Assembly: GCA_030762175.1 (NCBI GenBank)
Contig: CM060831.1
Span: 144,289,501-144,353,500 of the forward strand
Origin: Metallyticus violacea
Lineage: Eukaryota > Arthropoda > Insecta > Mantodea > Metallyticidae
Length of the DNA stretch: 64,000 bases
Direction of reading: 5' to 3'
Shown here one piece after another: positions 10,896 to 22,319 of this stretch. Every line of letters begins with the position of its first letter. Position 1 is the stretch's first letter. Below the pieces are notes generated by a model. It was not told the origin of the DNA. It was given only the letters and a program-made list of their open reading frames with translations, and did no database searches. The position numbers were made by a program, and so were the translations under genes.

Positions 10896-13479
10896 TAAAA
10901 TAACAGATAATTGGATTTCAGAGAATGTATTGTATTAAATATGTGAAATTGTCTTCTTGCCATAGAAGGACTCTAGTAGTTTGAAATATAGCGATTGCAT
11001 ATCTGTGACTTTTTCTTAGTGTTTTATCTTTTCTGCTTTTTTAATTATTGTTAATTTACTTACATTGTCAATAGTGTCATACTATTTTTCATTTACATTA
11101 TAAATATATAATATAAATGAAAAATAATATATATAAAGTGTTGTAAAAGCTATTTTCATAATTCTGTAGCCACTGGGGGCATATACCGGGTCCCTAAAGT
11201 TAAGGTCTTGTTGTAAAGAATGCCGAACAAGCAAGTGCGTTAAAAGCCACCGTTTTGTTTCCAACGCAGATTGTTACCTCCTTTATGTCAATCGATCATA
11301 TTCCACTTGCATGAGAAAAGCCTTTAACGGGTTTGCGTTCCTCATGCATCGCCCTTTGACGGCGCTCGAGAGAGAGAGAGAGAGTTGCTTCCAGAAAACG
11401 ACTCCTCCCTCCAAAAAATGCGCAATGCTTTCACCCTCGAGAGGTCGCAGGTTCGGGTCGGTAACTCTTTGAAAGCCGTGCAGCAAAGTGGACTATCAAA
11501 ATACGAGAGGCCAATAAGGGTTGCTTTCATTTTGCTACAGCCCCACGCGCCACTTGAACCCCCGCGGGCTCAGAAAGGAGAAGCCGCACCCCCATCCCTT
11601 AATCATACATTATTACGATATCCACTTGCAAGAAGAGCCACCGAAACGCCGGAGATTCCTGACAACGATAATTAGCCTTTGATTGGCCTTGTGCTCGATT
11701 ATAATAATTTTCTCTTTCCCTTCCTTTTAGTCCGTGATTTATAATGCGTTGGGATTCCTTTTAACCGGGTTGGAAACCGAGAGGGGAAATGAAATCAGGC
11801 GGATCAATAAGCGCTCTACTAGATAATGAACCCGAGAACAAAAATGTTCAGCAGTTGATGCCGACAGCACAGGGGTTAAAGGAGGGTTTCGATGTCAACT
11901 ACGCCCCATATTGCTGGAGTACATGACACGAACCTGCCGCGAGCTTTAGACACAACTAAGTATCAGTGCCGAGTCCGTTACTATGGGAACTTTGACAGCA
12001 CGTGGAAAACTCTAACCCTCCTATATTCAATTAGAAAATCAGAAGCAAACGTGATTTCTGCAAAAGTAAAACATATTTGAATATTTGACAAACGAGCCCA
12101 GTGTATTACAGACCCTAGGTTAAACTACTATGGAATATCCAAGTTCAGTCGGTAACACTTCGGGACGTCCTGAATTCAAATCTCTTGGGGGTCACTCTGA
12201 ACTTGAGTGCTTCTGTGCCTTAGGCGGGTTCTACGGGATCTTTTCTTTTTTTCAACAAAAAGCTCCGCTCTGTCATTCTGTTTTCTCTGTTTACACAGCC
12301 GAAAGTACCAAAAAGATTCTGTGTGCGGCGTGACAGTGACCTGCTCTTTAGAATGATTTATATACCTTAGCGTCTGGTATGAAAAGGATTCTTCTGTGGA
12401 TTTCGAACTCCTTGAAGAGAAAACAAGGAACCTCGTTTAGATGCTTGGCCCACCCCACTCATAGGCCTTGGTCGCCCAGTGTCCCCCTCAACTAATTTCT
12501 TCCTTCCATACAAACAGCCAGCCCTTGAGCAAGGTTAAAGTAACGAAATGTCCTCCTCCGAACCTAAAAATCCAATTTAATCCAAGAAAATGCTTTAAAT
12601 CTGCTTAGAAAATATTCTTATCCACTACACCTGAAATGCTAATTTGAAAGCTAAAAGTCGTTTATTAGCTATCACAATGTATTAAATGCAAGTATGTAGG
12701 AAAAGTGTACATTTTGTGCCGCGGTATTGTTTTAAATGCCCGCTGCCTTGCCTCTGTCGTTGTTTAGGGGAGAGGGGATGCTTGCTTTTGGAAGTTACTT
12801 CATTACTGCCACGCGACTCGACAGTAACAAGGAGAGAAACACATAAAGTAGGCCACATTGGCCTTCGGAGAGGATTCTACCTGGTGCTCACTGTTTTCTT
12901 CGATGTAAGAAAAACTGTTTTCAGCACTGATTTTTCCCCCATTCAAGTAATCAAACATAAATATTAAATTAAGAGAATACATACTAATATTGTTAAAAAT
13001 ATTATCGAATACATCAAAGTATTTCTTTATTGGTAGTGATTTGACAGTATTTAGTTTCTAAATGTTGATAAAACTAATTATATACTATTATTTACCTTAA
13101 AGGCACTCCTTTATTATCTTATAAACAACACGCAAGGCATCTAGGGTTATGGGACAACTCCAATGTGCGGTCGTCGAGTACTGTTAAATATTACCCATTT
13201 TAATGGGACAGTAACTAAGTAAAAGAACCAGTCGAAAGGGATTTGCTGCAATTTTATTGTTGAAAACTGCATTATTTGAAAATTATAATTCTTCTATGTA
13301 GTTACTATACTATTTTTCCAGTGTTGAGAACATTTCTTTCCTAAAAATTTAACTCGGATTTGCTTTTCTATAAGCAATTAATTAACTATTAAATGACAGT
13401 TTATTTCTGAAATATTTTTATATTTATATACCTTTCAATATTGAAAACGATAGTATATAAGTAGGCTAGGATACAACAG
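10896..13479. other. No gene recognised; GC-richer unique islands
   Basis: 11380-11870 and 12690-12960 are clearly richer in GC than the flanks and carry short frames (96 aa at 11385-11675; 93 aa at 12686-12967) I could not assign. A (GA)n tract lies at 11371-11384. The rest is AT-rich apart from repeat F at 12515. Confidence 0.4.
12515..12595 (+). repeat. Dispersed repeat family F, copy 1
   Basis: CAGCCCTTGAGCAAGGTT and CGAAATGTCCTCCTCCG followed by AATCCAATTTAATCC align with 26230-26310 over about 75 bp. No function recognised. Confidence 0.6.
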
Positions 13480-14215
13480 ATCAGTATATATTTTGCTATT
13501 TGCAGATGATATAGTATTATTTTGATAAAATAGATTCTAAAAGCAACATATGAACTAAATAAAAAAATAAAAATATAACATGATAATTTCAAAGACTAAA
13601 AGCAAAGTAATGGCGTTCCGAGATGAATACCTAATAAGGAATAAAAATTGTGATAGAAGAAAAAATAATAGAGTATCACACTTTCAATATTTAGATTGTG
13701 ATGTCATATGAAGAATTTCTAGATGTTAATATAAATATACAAAAGTGCCTACCTATGTGTGCAACAATTAGATATACTTTGAAAAAAGTGAAAAAGACAC
13801 ATAATTAAGATTCTATACAGCCAGTTACTTTTTATGGAAGTGAGGTTTGGACTAAAAAAAAAAAAAAAAAAATGAAGAGTATAAAATCCCAGCAGCAGAA
13901 ATGAGCTTTTTACGATATGTCAAAAGCTGTTTAAAAGATCATATAATAAATTAATTAGAAGTGAAGCAATATTACAACAATTAAGCAATTACAAATAGGA
14001 ATTGAAAAAAAACACTTAAAAAGAGTAAGAGAAGATTGAATGCAAAAAATATGTTGGCATATAAGTCGAAAGAAAGATAAAATTGAAAGGAGAGAAAAAA
14101 GGGATAGATAGGAACAAAATTCAGGTCCGAAAAGGCAGAACTTAAATCCGTGATGGAAGAAGAAGAAAAAGATGATTCATTTTGCACTAATACGTCATCC
14201 AGAAAGTTGAACAAT
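13480..14215 (+). pseudogene. Non-LTR retrotransposon reverse-transcriptase fragment (LINE 1)
   Basis: The plus strand contains LLFADDIVLF (about 13493-13522), the reverse-transcriptase catalytic motif with both aspartates kept. It is followed by ISKTKSKVMAFRDEYLIRNK (about 13582-13642), then HFQYLDCDVI, then a degraded stretch with LSNYK and VREDRMQKICWHISR in shifted frames (to about 14080). This order, RT palm, thumb, then the C-terminal region, is that of the arthropod LINE ORF2 which often yields annotated short proteins. It has stops, shifts and an A-run (13854-13872). No endonuclease domain is visible and the 5' part is missing. Confidence 0.7.
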
Positions 14216-14534
14216 AACCGTAATATCTTGTCACGTCTGGGGTACTTTTATTGAAAAATAAAGTAAAATATTAGCCCCTTTGCTAAAAAGATATATCTGT
14301 CTAATTTAGTACGAAGTTAGGAGACCTGAACAAAAAAATTGAACTCTGGCATGAACTTTGAAACCATGAAAATAAAGAATTTCTTTTTATGTGTGTGTAT
14401 GATATTACAGGCTACCACTCAAAATACAAAAAGAAATTATTTATCCAGATTTATTATCAGTCAAAAGAACTTCCAATATGGACTTGGTCTTTCTGTAGTT
14501 TCTCCATCGGAAGCTTTTGAAAAGGAATCACCAT

Positions 14535-14700
14535 CAGATATTGAAACAAATCCTTAATTCAGCGACAGTGATTTAGAAACATTCCAAGAGGAGGAAATCC
14601 AGCAGCTGCAACAGTTTACACAAAGTGATTTTAACGATTTGGTTAGATATAAATCTGAAGTATACCATACTTTAAAACTCATATCTTGCTCAACGTAATG
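14535..14700 (+). pseudogene. Fragment of an abundant repeat-encoded arthropod protein (tentative)
   Basis: The plus strand reads SDSDLETFQEEEIQQLQQF then TQSDFNDLVRYKSE in one frame after a stop at about 14556. The QxFTQSxLNDLVRD pattern is one I recall from multi-copy uncharacterised proteins of arthropod genomes, where it precedes a longer conserved region; that region is not present here. The fragment ends in AT-rich sequence. Confidence 0.4.
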
Positions 14701-15436
14701 ATTTTTAAAATATGGACTTTAGTTCTCAAGATTATTAGAATATTTGTTTCATGTATACTTAAATCCTTTTTCCACAAAGACAACGAAAAAAAAAAAAAAT
14801 AGAAAAAATTCAATATAAATAAATAATATTTTCATGTTTATGTCGCAATGAACAAAATATTATTTCATACCTAAAAGTAGAGTGCTTATATCTATTTTGC
14901 ATCCTGATAAGCAAGCAGTTTCAAGTCAAAGTAATATAACTGACTTCTCGCTATACGCGCAAAAATCAAAAATGAACATAACTAGTCAAGAATTCTATTT
15001 ATTTTATTTATTTTTTTCTGCTGTTTTCCAAGCAGAAATTTAGAAATATGAATGAATTGATTTACACATTTAAATTTTATATTAAATATGAAACAGTCAT
15101 ATAGAATGTGGGCTATCAGCTTTAACATTAACGTTTTCAAAATTTTCAGCATAGTCTTTTGGGGTATATGATCGAATTTGTTTATTTTCATAAAAATGAT
15201 AAATTTATCACATTTGAACAAGTAAACTATATGATCTTAAAGAAAAGTGACCTTTATATAATCATATATCTCAATCATTTTTGTACATACATTTTTAAGG
15301 TAATATTAATTTGTATCAAATATCACATGGTTTGGCTCCTTCACATCCGCGATTCTTCACAACCATCTGTGTAGTGACAAAAACTGTTTTGGAATGCATG
15401 TAGTTACAATACGAATATTTTACTTTCAGGACTTAC

Positions 15437-15611
15437 CTTGCCAACGCCAGTGACTTCCTTGACGCCGATGCGCCGCAACAGTGCGGGGGGGACGGGGGGC
15501 GGGGAGCGACGCACCACGGCGCTGAAGCCAGATGCCGTAGCGTCATCCTCGCCAGAAGAGTGACGCTTCCGTCGATGTGGAGAAGATGACAGGTTCAGCT
15601 TCTGTGCCGCC
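15437..15611 (-). CDS. Host coding exon, internal; possibly from a KIF26/CG14535-type kinesin gene
   Basis: This is the only segment that looks like a spliced host exon. On the minus strand a pyrimidine-rich tract (about 15612-15635) ends in TTGCAG, followed by 175 bp of open, GC-rich coding sequence that ends CAAG directly before GTAAGT (15431-15436). The exon starts with the third base of a split codon (upstream intron phase 2), then has 58 complete codons, so the downstream intron is phase 0. The peptide is basic and serine/proline-rich: HRRKRHSSGEDDATASG, then PPPVPPALLRRIGVKEV, ending TGVGK. Its base composition differs sharply from the AT-rich flanks. From memory of the family, the last part resembles the segment immediately before the motor domain of KIF26/VAB-8-like kinesins; this is inference and could be wrong. 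No motor motif lies in the window, so neighbouring exons are outside it or far away. A low-complexity ORF by chance is the alternative, but paired splice sites with matching phase argue against it. Confidence 0.6.
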
Positions 15612-16432
15612 CTGCAACAAAAACAAACAGTTGACAACTGCTAACATATACACACCCTCATTGACACACTTGGTTTCCATAACACAACGCTTAACTGTTT
15701 AGAAGTACTTGGTTCTTTTTAGCGGAGTCTAAAGCTATTGCGGTTGTACCTATGAACAGATTTTGAAAACATTCTTCAAATCTCTATCGATCCTACCTAC
15801 TAGGTGCCGAAATTACAATGATTATGCATATTAACGCTCTAGATGCCGCAGCTTTTGCTTTTCTCAACGATACTTGGCCTATAGCCATTAATTAACAAAC
15901 GATTCATCGAGTTCGTTAACCAGCAAACTTGGACCATTGAGAGTGGGGGTTAATCTAAAGCGAAAATTAAAATATCGTTCTAGAGGCCACAGTTTTGGTT
16001 CTTTTTAACAGGGAAACTCATTGTATGCCATTAAAATAAATCAATAAAAATAGTTTCTGAAAATCATCGAAATCGAACTATCAGCAGTGGGGGTTAAAAT
16101 CGTTCTAGCGTAACCAATTTTTCTTTTCGTAGCGAAAATCCTATACACCATTTAAATATAATAAGACTAATGATTTTTAATTTGTCCATTAGCAGTGGGG
16201 GTATATCTGAAAACGGAAATTTATGGGGGTTAAAAACGAAATATTAAAATCGTTCTAGCGGCCGCAAGTTTTGTTTTTTCTCAACGAATCTCGATATATG
16301 CCATTGAAATAAAATAAGAAAAACAGTCTCTGAAAATCAGTGAAATAAAATTATTAGAGGTAGGGATTTACCTGTAACCCTAAATTTAAAAATCGTTCTA
16401 GCGGCATCATATTTGTTTTTTCGCAACAAAAT

Positions 16433-16435
<3 letters not shown>

Positions 16436-16482
<47 letters not shown>
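16436..16482. repeat. (AT)n microsatellite
   Basis: Pure dinucleotide tract of about 47 bp inside a family E unit, where other units have CTCGATATATGCC. Confidence 0.95.
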
Positions 16483-16485
<3 letters not shown>

Positions 16486-16562
16486 TTAAAATAAAATAAA
16501 AAAAATCCTTAAAATCAGGGAATTCAGATTATTAGGAGTGGAGTTTTACCCGAAAACAGCCC

Positions 16563-16866
16563 GTCAGTCCTGGTGGTGCAGTGGCAACTAGACTTGCCTT
16601 CTAAACCCAAGATCACGGGTTCAATTACGGTTCAAATAGATGGATTTTTTCGGTCGTAAAAATCTTAAGTATGGCTTCCTTTGGAAGGGAAGTAAAGCCG
16701 CGGGTTCCGTGTCGTAGATTTACGGTATGTAAAAGAACCCCAAGCCTGAAAGAAGAGACCTCTGAGCAAAATTGATCAGCCGTGAAATGAATTGACGCCC
16801 TGAATTGAATTGGACGCTGAAGACCTAAGATGTTAAAAATAGTCTGTAAATAGACAAAATCAATAA
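16563..16866 (+). mobile_element. SINE-B copy 2 inserted in family E copy 1
   Basis: Full-length SINE-B, with head GTCCTGGTGGTGCAGTGGC and a degraded B box. The flanks carry ACCCGAAAAC (16548-16557) and ACCCGAAACC (16871-16880), a 10-bp duplication with one mismatch. It interrupts a tandem unit of family E, so it is younger than that array. Confidence 0.9.
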
Positions 16867-17607
16867 CAAAACCCGAAACCCAAAATTTAATAATCTCTCT
16901 GGCGGTATGAACATTTGTTTTTTCACAACGAAACTCGATATACACCATTTAAATTAATATAAGAAAAATATTTTCTGAAAATAGGAAAATCGTACTATTG
17001 GGAGCAAGGGTATATCGGAAAACAGAAAGTTAAAAAGTGCTCTTGCGTTTAATTTTCTCTGTATTGTTTTTTTTTATAAGGATAAATAAACTCCACAAAC
17101 AAACTGGATTTATAACGGTGTAATAGGCTTTATATTTAACAAAAGAATCATGCTGAAGATAGAAAATGTGAGATATTAATATAAAATGCCTTTGAGAATT
17201 ATATTTGCATGTAAGAGAGCTCCTTAATAACCTCCAGAAAAAGTTTTCGTTACATATTTTTACTACAATAACATTTGAATCAAATTTCAAAGCCACTGAA
17301 AATCAATTAAACATTCGATTGTTTACTGTTGATTGTGCATATTTGCTTAGTACATTGTTATTGTTTCTGAATAGTAACATGTTTTTATTTTATTGAAACA
17401 TGTGAACATCATCTTAAATACACATTGTAACTTTCTGTTATTTTTCTCTATTTTAGTGAATGTAAAGATGATACCAAGGACTTAGTTCATAAACATTATT
17501 TCATTTAAAACTGTTTAAAAATACCCACACAATATAGCTTTGTCTATCAGTGGTAATTTATTTCATTTAATTAACAGACTATCATTAGTTTTTTACGTTT
17601 AATCTCA

Positions 17608-17640
17608 ATAATAATAATAATAATAATAATTTTTATTATT
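17608..17640. repeat. (AAT)n microsatellite
   Basis: Lies within the family E copy 1 3' block. Copy 2 has only AATAATGGTAATAATAATT at the matching place, so the tract grew after the copies separated. Confidence 0.9.
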
Positions 17641-17835
17641 ATTCAAGTATTGAATATACTTGTAATTCTAATTTTGTTCCCCTAAAACCACACAGTAATA
17701 TCATAACTTATTTTATTTCATTAATTAATAGGGTCTAATTTGAATTTTATATTATCTTTTACCGTAAATCTAATAGGTGAGGAATATGCTTATTTTACCC
17801 AGTCCTGCGTGACGGACTTTAATTTTTACTTGTTC

Positions 17836-19124
17836 TCTCCTTTTACAGTTTAAATCTTTCTAATTAATGTTTATTTCCTTATTAAACTTCTTCCATTTTT
17901 TTCCCATGCCCTGTTCTCTCCATAACTTTGTTTTCCAATAGTATAATAAATAACAAATCGGTATCGGTTTCTCTACACACTGGGCATTTCTCTACATCTT
18001 TATCTTAGCTTAAATCTTTTCAATTCATTCCATGCAAACCTTTCCCCACCTGCCTTATCACATTAAAACATTAATATTTTTATTTCCCTATAAAATCTCA
18101 ATGGTCTCTTTTCTCTCATACTACCAAATATTTCATGTCTTTCTATATCTTACAATCTTAGCTTTATTTTTGTACAGAATCCTCTGTTATGATATTACCC
18201 ATTTATCAATAAGTTTCCCATACCTATCTATTGAAACATTTTCTGCACTTTGAAATGCCATGATCCTTTCCACTTATATTTCTCTTGGGCACTGAAACAT
18301 TATTTAATTATATCACATTCTCTTCCCACAGGGGAATTCATATATGAAGACACCGTTGTAAGGTTTACGGACAATTCGAAATAGTTGGCAATTATGCATT
18401 AGTAATATGCTTTGAGTCCTGCCGTCAATCTCGAATCCAAACGGAGTTTTCAGATATCTCTCTACAATTTTCATTCGGAGAAAAGCAGAGACGTACTCTA
18501 TCCAGATTAACATTTTACATTGTTACGACTCCTGAGAAAACAGCTTTGCCGCCTTTTATTTGCCTTTACATATTCGGAAAAGCGAAACGGAGCGCAAGTT
18601 TATTTTCGTGCACAGGGAAACTTGATGCTCGGCTATAAAATTTCTCGTAAACCTTGTTAAGAGCTCGAAACGAGCTGAAAGTGATAAAATTCCTTTCCTT
18701 GAGAAGAGATTGAGAGATGGAGATCGACTCATTAAGGATTTGATTACAGATGAAATGTAACACAGAATCTTCCAAAACTCCTTAACTAAGCAGTAAAGAC
18801 GTCCCAGTTTACAACTTCCTTTCTAAATGAGCAATGAGATAATTCCAGACAAGAAACATAACCTCATTTTGTGCAGTCCCAAAACACTGTTACGTTTCGC
18901 TAGATCGAAAAACAACTGAAGTCTAAGAACTCACCTTAGGAGCGAGTGTACAGTTCGATGATGTTATTTGCTGTGTGTAACTAAACTGAAATATATTTCA
19001 ATTTACTTTCAACATATAACTTTATATCCAAATACACTTACTCCATTACTTTTTTATATTGCTGGTTGGCAAATGGGATTGCGTTTGACATTTTATGAAA
19101 TTGTAAATATAACATTTATTATCA
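17836..19124. other. Spacer between inverted family E copies
   Basis: AT-rich, T/C-rich on the plus strand to 18300, then a more balanced segment (18310-18960) with short minus-strand frames of 66 and 69 aa that match nothing I recognise. Confidence 0.5.
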
Positions 19125-20170
19125 AAAATCCATCAAGCAGGAGCTGTGTAAACTAAGCGAATTCTTCACCTAGTAGAATAACTTTAAAAAAGAATATAAA
19201 ATCTTAGCTATGACCTTATTAATTAATGAAATGAAATAAGTTGTAGCATTTTTAGAATTCTTGCCATATGTATTACAAAAGAGAAACTACTTTTTAGAAT
19301 TATTATTACCATTATTGAGATTAAACTAAAAATTAATGGTATACTATTAATTAAATGTATGACCACTGACAAAGTAGCATTGTACGGATATTTTTAAATT
19401 TTTTAAATGTTTATGAACTCAGCCGTTGATGTCATCTTTACATTTCTTAAAACAGTGAAATAGCAGCAAGTTTTGAATTACATTATGTATTTAAGATGTT
19501 CATATGTTTCAATAAAACGAAAATATGTTACTGCTCAGAAACAATTGCAATGTACAAAGCAAATGTGCACAGTCAAATAATAAACAGTTTCTTCGATTTT
19601 CATTGGCTTTGAAACTTGATTTAAATGCTATTGTAGTAAAAACATGTAACGCAGGTTTTCTGAATGTTATTACAGAGCGCTTTTGCATATAAACACAATT
19701 CTCTCAAACACATATTAGATTAATATTTCAACTTGCTATCTTCACGGTGATGCTTTTCTTAAATATAAAACACACGCATCGTTATAATTATAGTTTATAT
19801 GCTGAATTAATTTCTTTTATTTTAAAACAACATACAGAAAAATTAAATGCAAGAGCTCTTTTTAAATTCCGAATTTCAAGTATATCCTTTCTCCTAAAGG
19901 TCCGATTTCCCTGAATTTCAGGAACTATTTTTTTCCTTTGATTTAACGGTATACATGGATTATTGTTGTGAGGAAAGAATTATTGCTGCCGCTAGAGTGA
20001 TTTTTAAATTTGTGTTTTAGGTAAACCCATATTCCTAATGACCCGATTTCCCTGATTTTCAGAAACTATTTTTCTTGTTTTATTTTAGTGACATATATCA
20101 AGTTTCCTTAAAAAAATAAAATTGCGGCCACTAAAGCGATTTTTAAATTTCGTTCTGCTTGAAGGCAAGG
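19125..20170 (-). repeat. Dispersed repeat family E, copy 2 (inverted)
   Basis: Read on the minus strand: two tandem units (about 20165-19890), with AAATCGCTTTAGTGGCCGCA, GTTTCTGAAAATCAGGGAAA and GGTAAACCC-type text, then the full 3' block to about 19125. Matches with copy 1 include ATTTGAATCAAATTTCAAAG versus ATTTAAATCAAGTTTCAAAG, and AAATGTAAAGATGA. The leader and early units are missing. The spacer to copy 1 is about 1.3 kb. Confidence 0.85.
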
Positions 20171-21036
20171 ATGAGGAGCAAGTAGGCAAATTCATATTGA
20201 TAGTAAGAGAACAAGGGGAGAGGGGAAGGGGTTCTATGTTCTGGATGTGTATATGAAGCTAATACTTCGTTAACCAATGAAGGTATGAATTAATTATATA
20301 TTTATTTAAGTAATGCATCTTTTGTGTATTAAGAAAGGCAACCGGTGAAAGTTGCAAAGTTATTAGTATGTATGTACATTTATTCATTCAAATTAAAATT
20401 ATACATTCCCTCCTTTTTGAATATTTCAATATTTATTTATTTAACTATGGATTGTTATTTCGTTATAAGTATTTTAAAAAGTTGCATTCACTTTAAAATA
20501 AGGAAATACAAGTAAAATATTCTGCTTTAAAAATGAAACACTTTTCAGTTTTCAAAAAATATGGTCCGATATCAGAAACGGCTTATAAAAAAATTAAAAT
20601 ATCTTATAAATTTTCACGAATTGGGGGGTAATGGACATACAGCATATACGCAACCTTTTTTGTTGAGATATAAACTCACACTGTAGCTGTTAACCACGCT
20701 CCCAATGCATGACACCATGCATTCACTGGAAAAACTGGGCGCAAGCGAAGGTGATTAAAACTCCTTTTCATTCAGGACTTATTTTATTGCTTCTTGATAA
20801 AGATACCGGTAACATGAAAAGTATTATCATATCCCTTATAAGTACGGTATCAACAAGGTTTGTAAAAATGTTGCAAAGTGATTGCAAGATGAAACAAATT
20901 AATTCCAAAAGCAACCTCTTAAGACGAAATAATATTTATAAAGAGCTATTTACAGCAAACAGCTTGCCAAGAGCTTTTACTTGATGTTAATTTGGTTTAT
21001 TTATTTCCGAAGTTCAAAAATATTTTAACTTTATAC
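20171..21036. other. No gene recognised
   Basis: AT-rich sequence. The 91-aa plus frame at 20709-20984 has no recognisable motif. Confidence 0.5.
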
Positions 21037-21044
21037 CTTTTAGC

Positions 21045-21292
21045 CAAGGGCGTCCGTAGAATATTTTTAATACAGGGGCAACTTATTTTTGAATGTAGAT
21101 GATGATTAAAGTTTACCAGGCTTGAAAAATCAATTAAACAACATTATTTTTAAAACCAACACAGTAACAAGCTAACAAAGAAAGTGTAAATTAGTTTGTT
21201 CATTAAATATCAGTGCTACTAAATGAAAGTTTATGATTTTAAAAAAATTAGGTGAGCAACTGCCCCTCTGTGCCCCCTTGCGAACACCCTTG
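21045..21292. mobile_element. hAT-like MITE, 248 bp
   Basis: The left end CAAGGGCGTCCGTAGAA and the right end, read inverted, CAAGGGTGTTCGCAAGG form imperfect terminal repeats with shared GGGGCA motifs inward. The flanking 8 bp, CTTTTAGC (21037-21044) and CTTTTAAC (21293-21300), match at 7 of 8 positions, the size typical of hAT duplications. The inside is AT-rich with no coding potential. Confidence 0.65.
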
Positions 21293-21300
21293 CTTTTAAC

Positions 21301-22319
21301 ATAGTGATATTAATGTCATATTTTGCAGGAAGTTTACTTTCTACTGTTTCTACAAGTTCACAAAGTTTCGGTTAAATATAAACATAGAATTTTGCTGTCC
21401 GATTTCACATGTACTAGCCCACTAGCGTTGCCAAACTAACTGGGTATGTGCGGACGAAATCTCCGCAACGAGAACAAGCCTTAATTAATAATTTTTGAGA
21501 ATGTTAGAAAGTTTGACACTTGGTCTATATTCTAGACAAGATAAGTTTTTAAACCGCTTATACCAATTATCAGCGATAGGATTTGTATGTAATAAAATCA
21601 GCTAGATATGTAAATAATATTAAATTATAAATTAAATTATTAAAATATGGACTAAACTTTTTGAAATAAAATACAAATAATATAAGCATTTTATCAAATG
21701 TTCAAGTTATCAAAAAGCACAATAAAAGGTCTCATTGTTTAACAAGAGAAAACAAAATTTTCTTAGTGATAATGGTATTCAAATAATTAGGGTATTCAAA
21801 TAATTAGGACATTTTTGTACTATTACAGGTTTATCAATCTTAAACATTCTATGAAAACTGTCTATTTAGGAAAATGTGGGCTAAAAACGTTAAGTTCTTT
21901 ACCTTAAACTGCCTCTACTATCTCTTAAAATTGTTTTTATATACTTGTGTATATGTATTAATTTATTGATATTCTTCACTTCACAATAACCGTAATTCTT
22001 ATTCCTACTGCAACATACGAGATGTTCTGTCGTCTTCGTCAGGATGTCGAGGCTTTCATCCATAAGGGTATGTTGGTTTTGGAGTGTGTTTGAAGACGAG
22101 AAGTTTGCTTGGATATATTTATGTATATATCTATATCATTTTCTACCAGGGACACAAAGCAGCCTTATCGCAAACCATACAGTGTAACTGACCCTGAACT
22201 CTGTCCATCATTCCCATGTAAACAATAGCAGGTTTCTGCATTGTAGCCATAACTCTAACCCCCTTAAACAATTGTTTCATTTCTGTTTAACCAACAACGG
22301 ACTTAAATTGAAGCACCGA
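21301..22319. other. No gene recognised
   Basis: AT-rich. The last part may be a degraded flank of the mariner half-copy that follows. Confidence 0.5.

Larger units (their letters stand above)
15690..17835 (+). repeat. Dispersed repeat family E, copy 1 (leader, ~140-bp tandem units, 3' block)
   Basis: The layout is a leader (15690-15830), then about seven diverged tandem units starting at GTTCTAG or GCTCTAG-like anchors (about 15836, 15976, 16092, 16251, 16393, 16888, 17038), and a non-repeated 3' block (17050-17835). Units share GTTTCTGAAAATCA, CTCGATATA.GCCAT and GGAGTGGGGGTTTACCTG-like text. A SINE-B (16563-16866) and a (TA)n tract (16436-16482) lie within. The 3' block matches 19125-19880 in inverted orientation nearly throughout. 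No protein similarity was recognised. It encloses no exon but starts about 80 bp from the host exon at 15437-15611. Confidence 0.85.

Noticed and set aside
16625..16948. 107-aa minus-strand frame
   Set aside because: Antisense of SINE-B and family E units.
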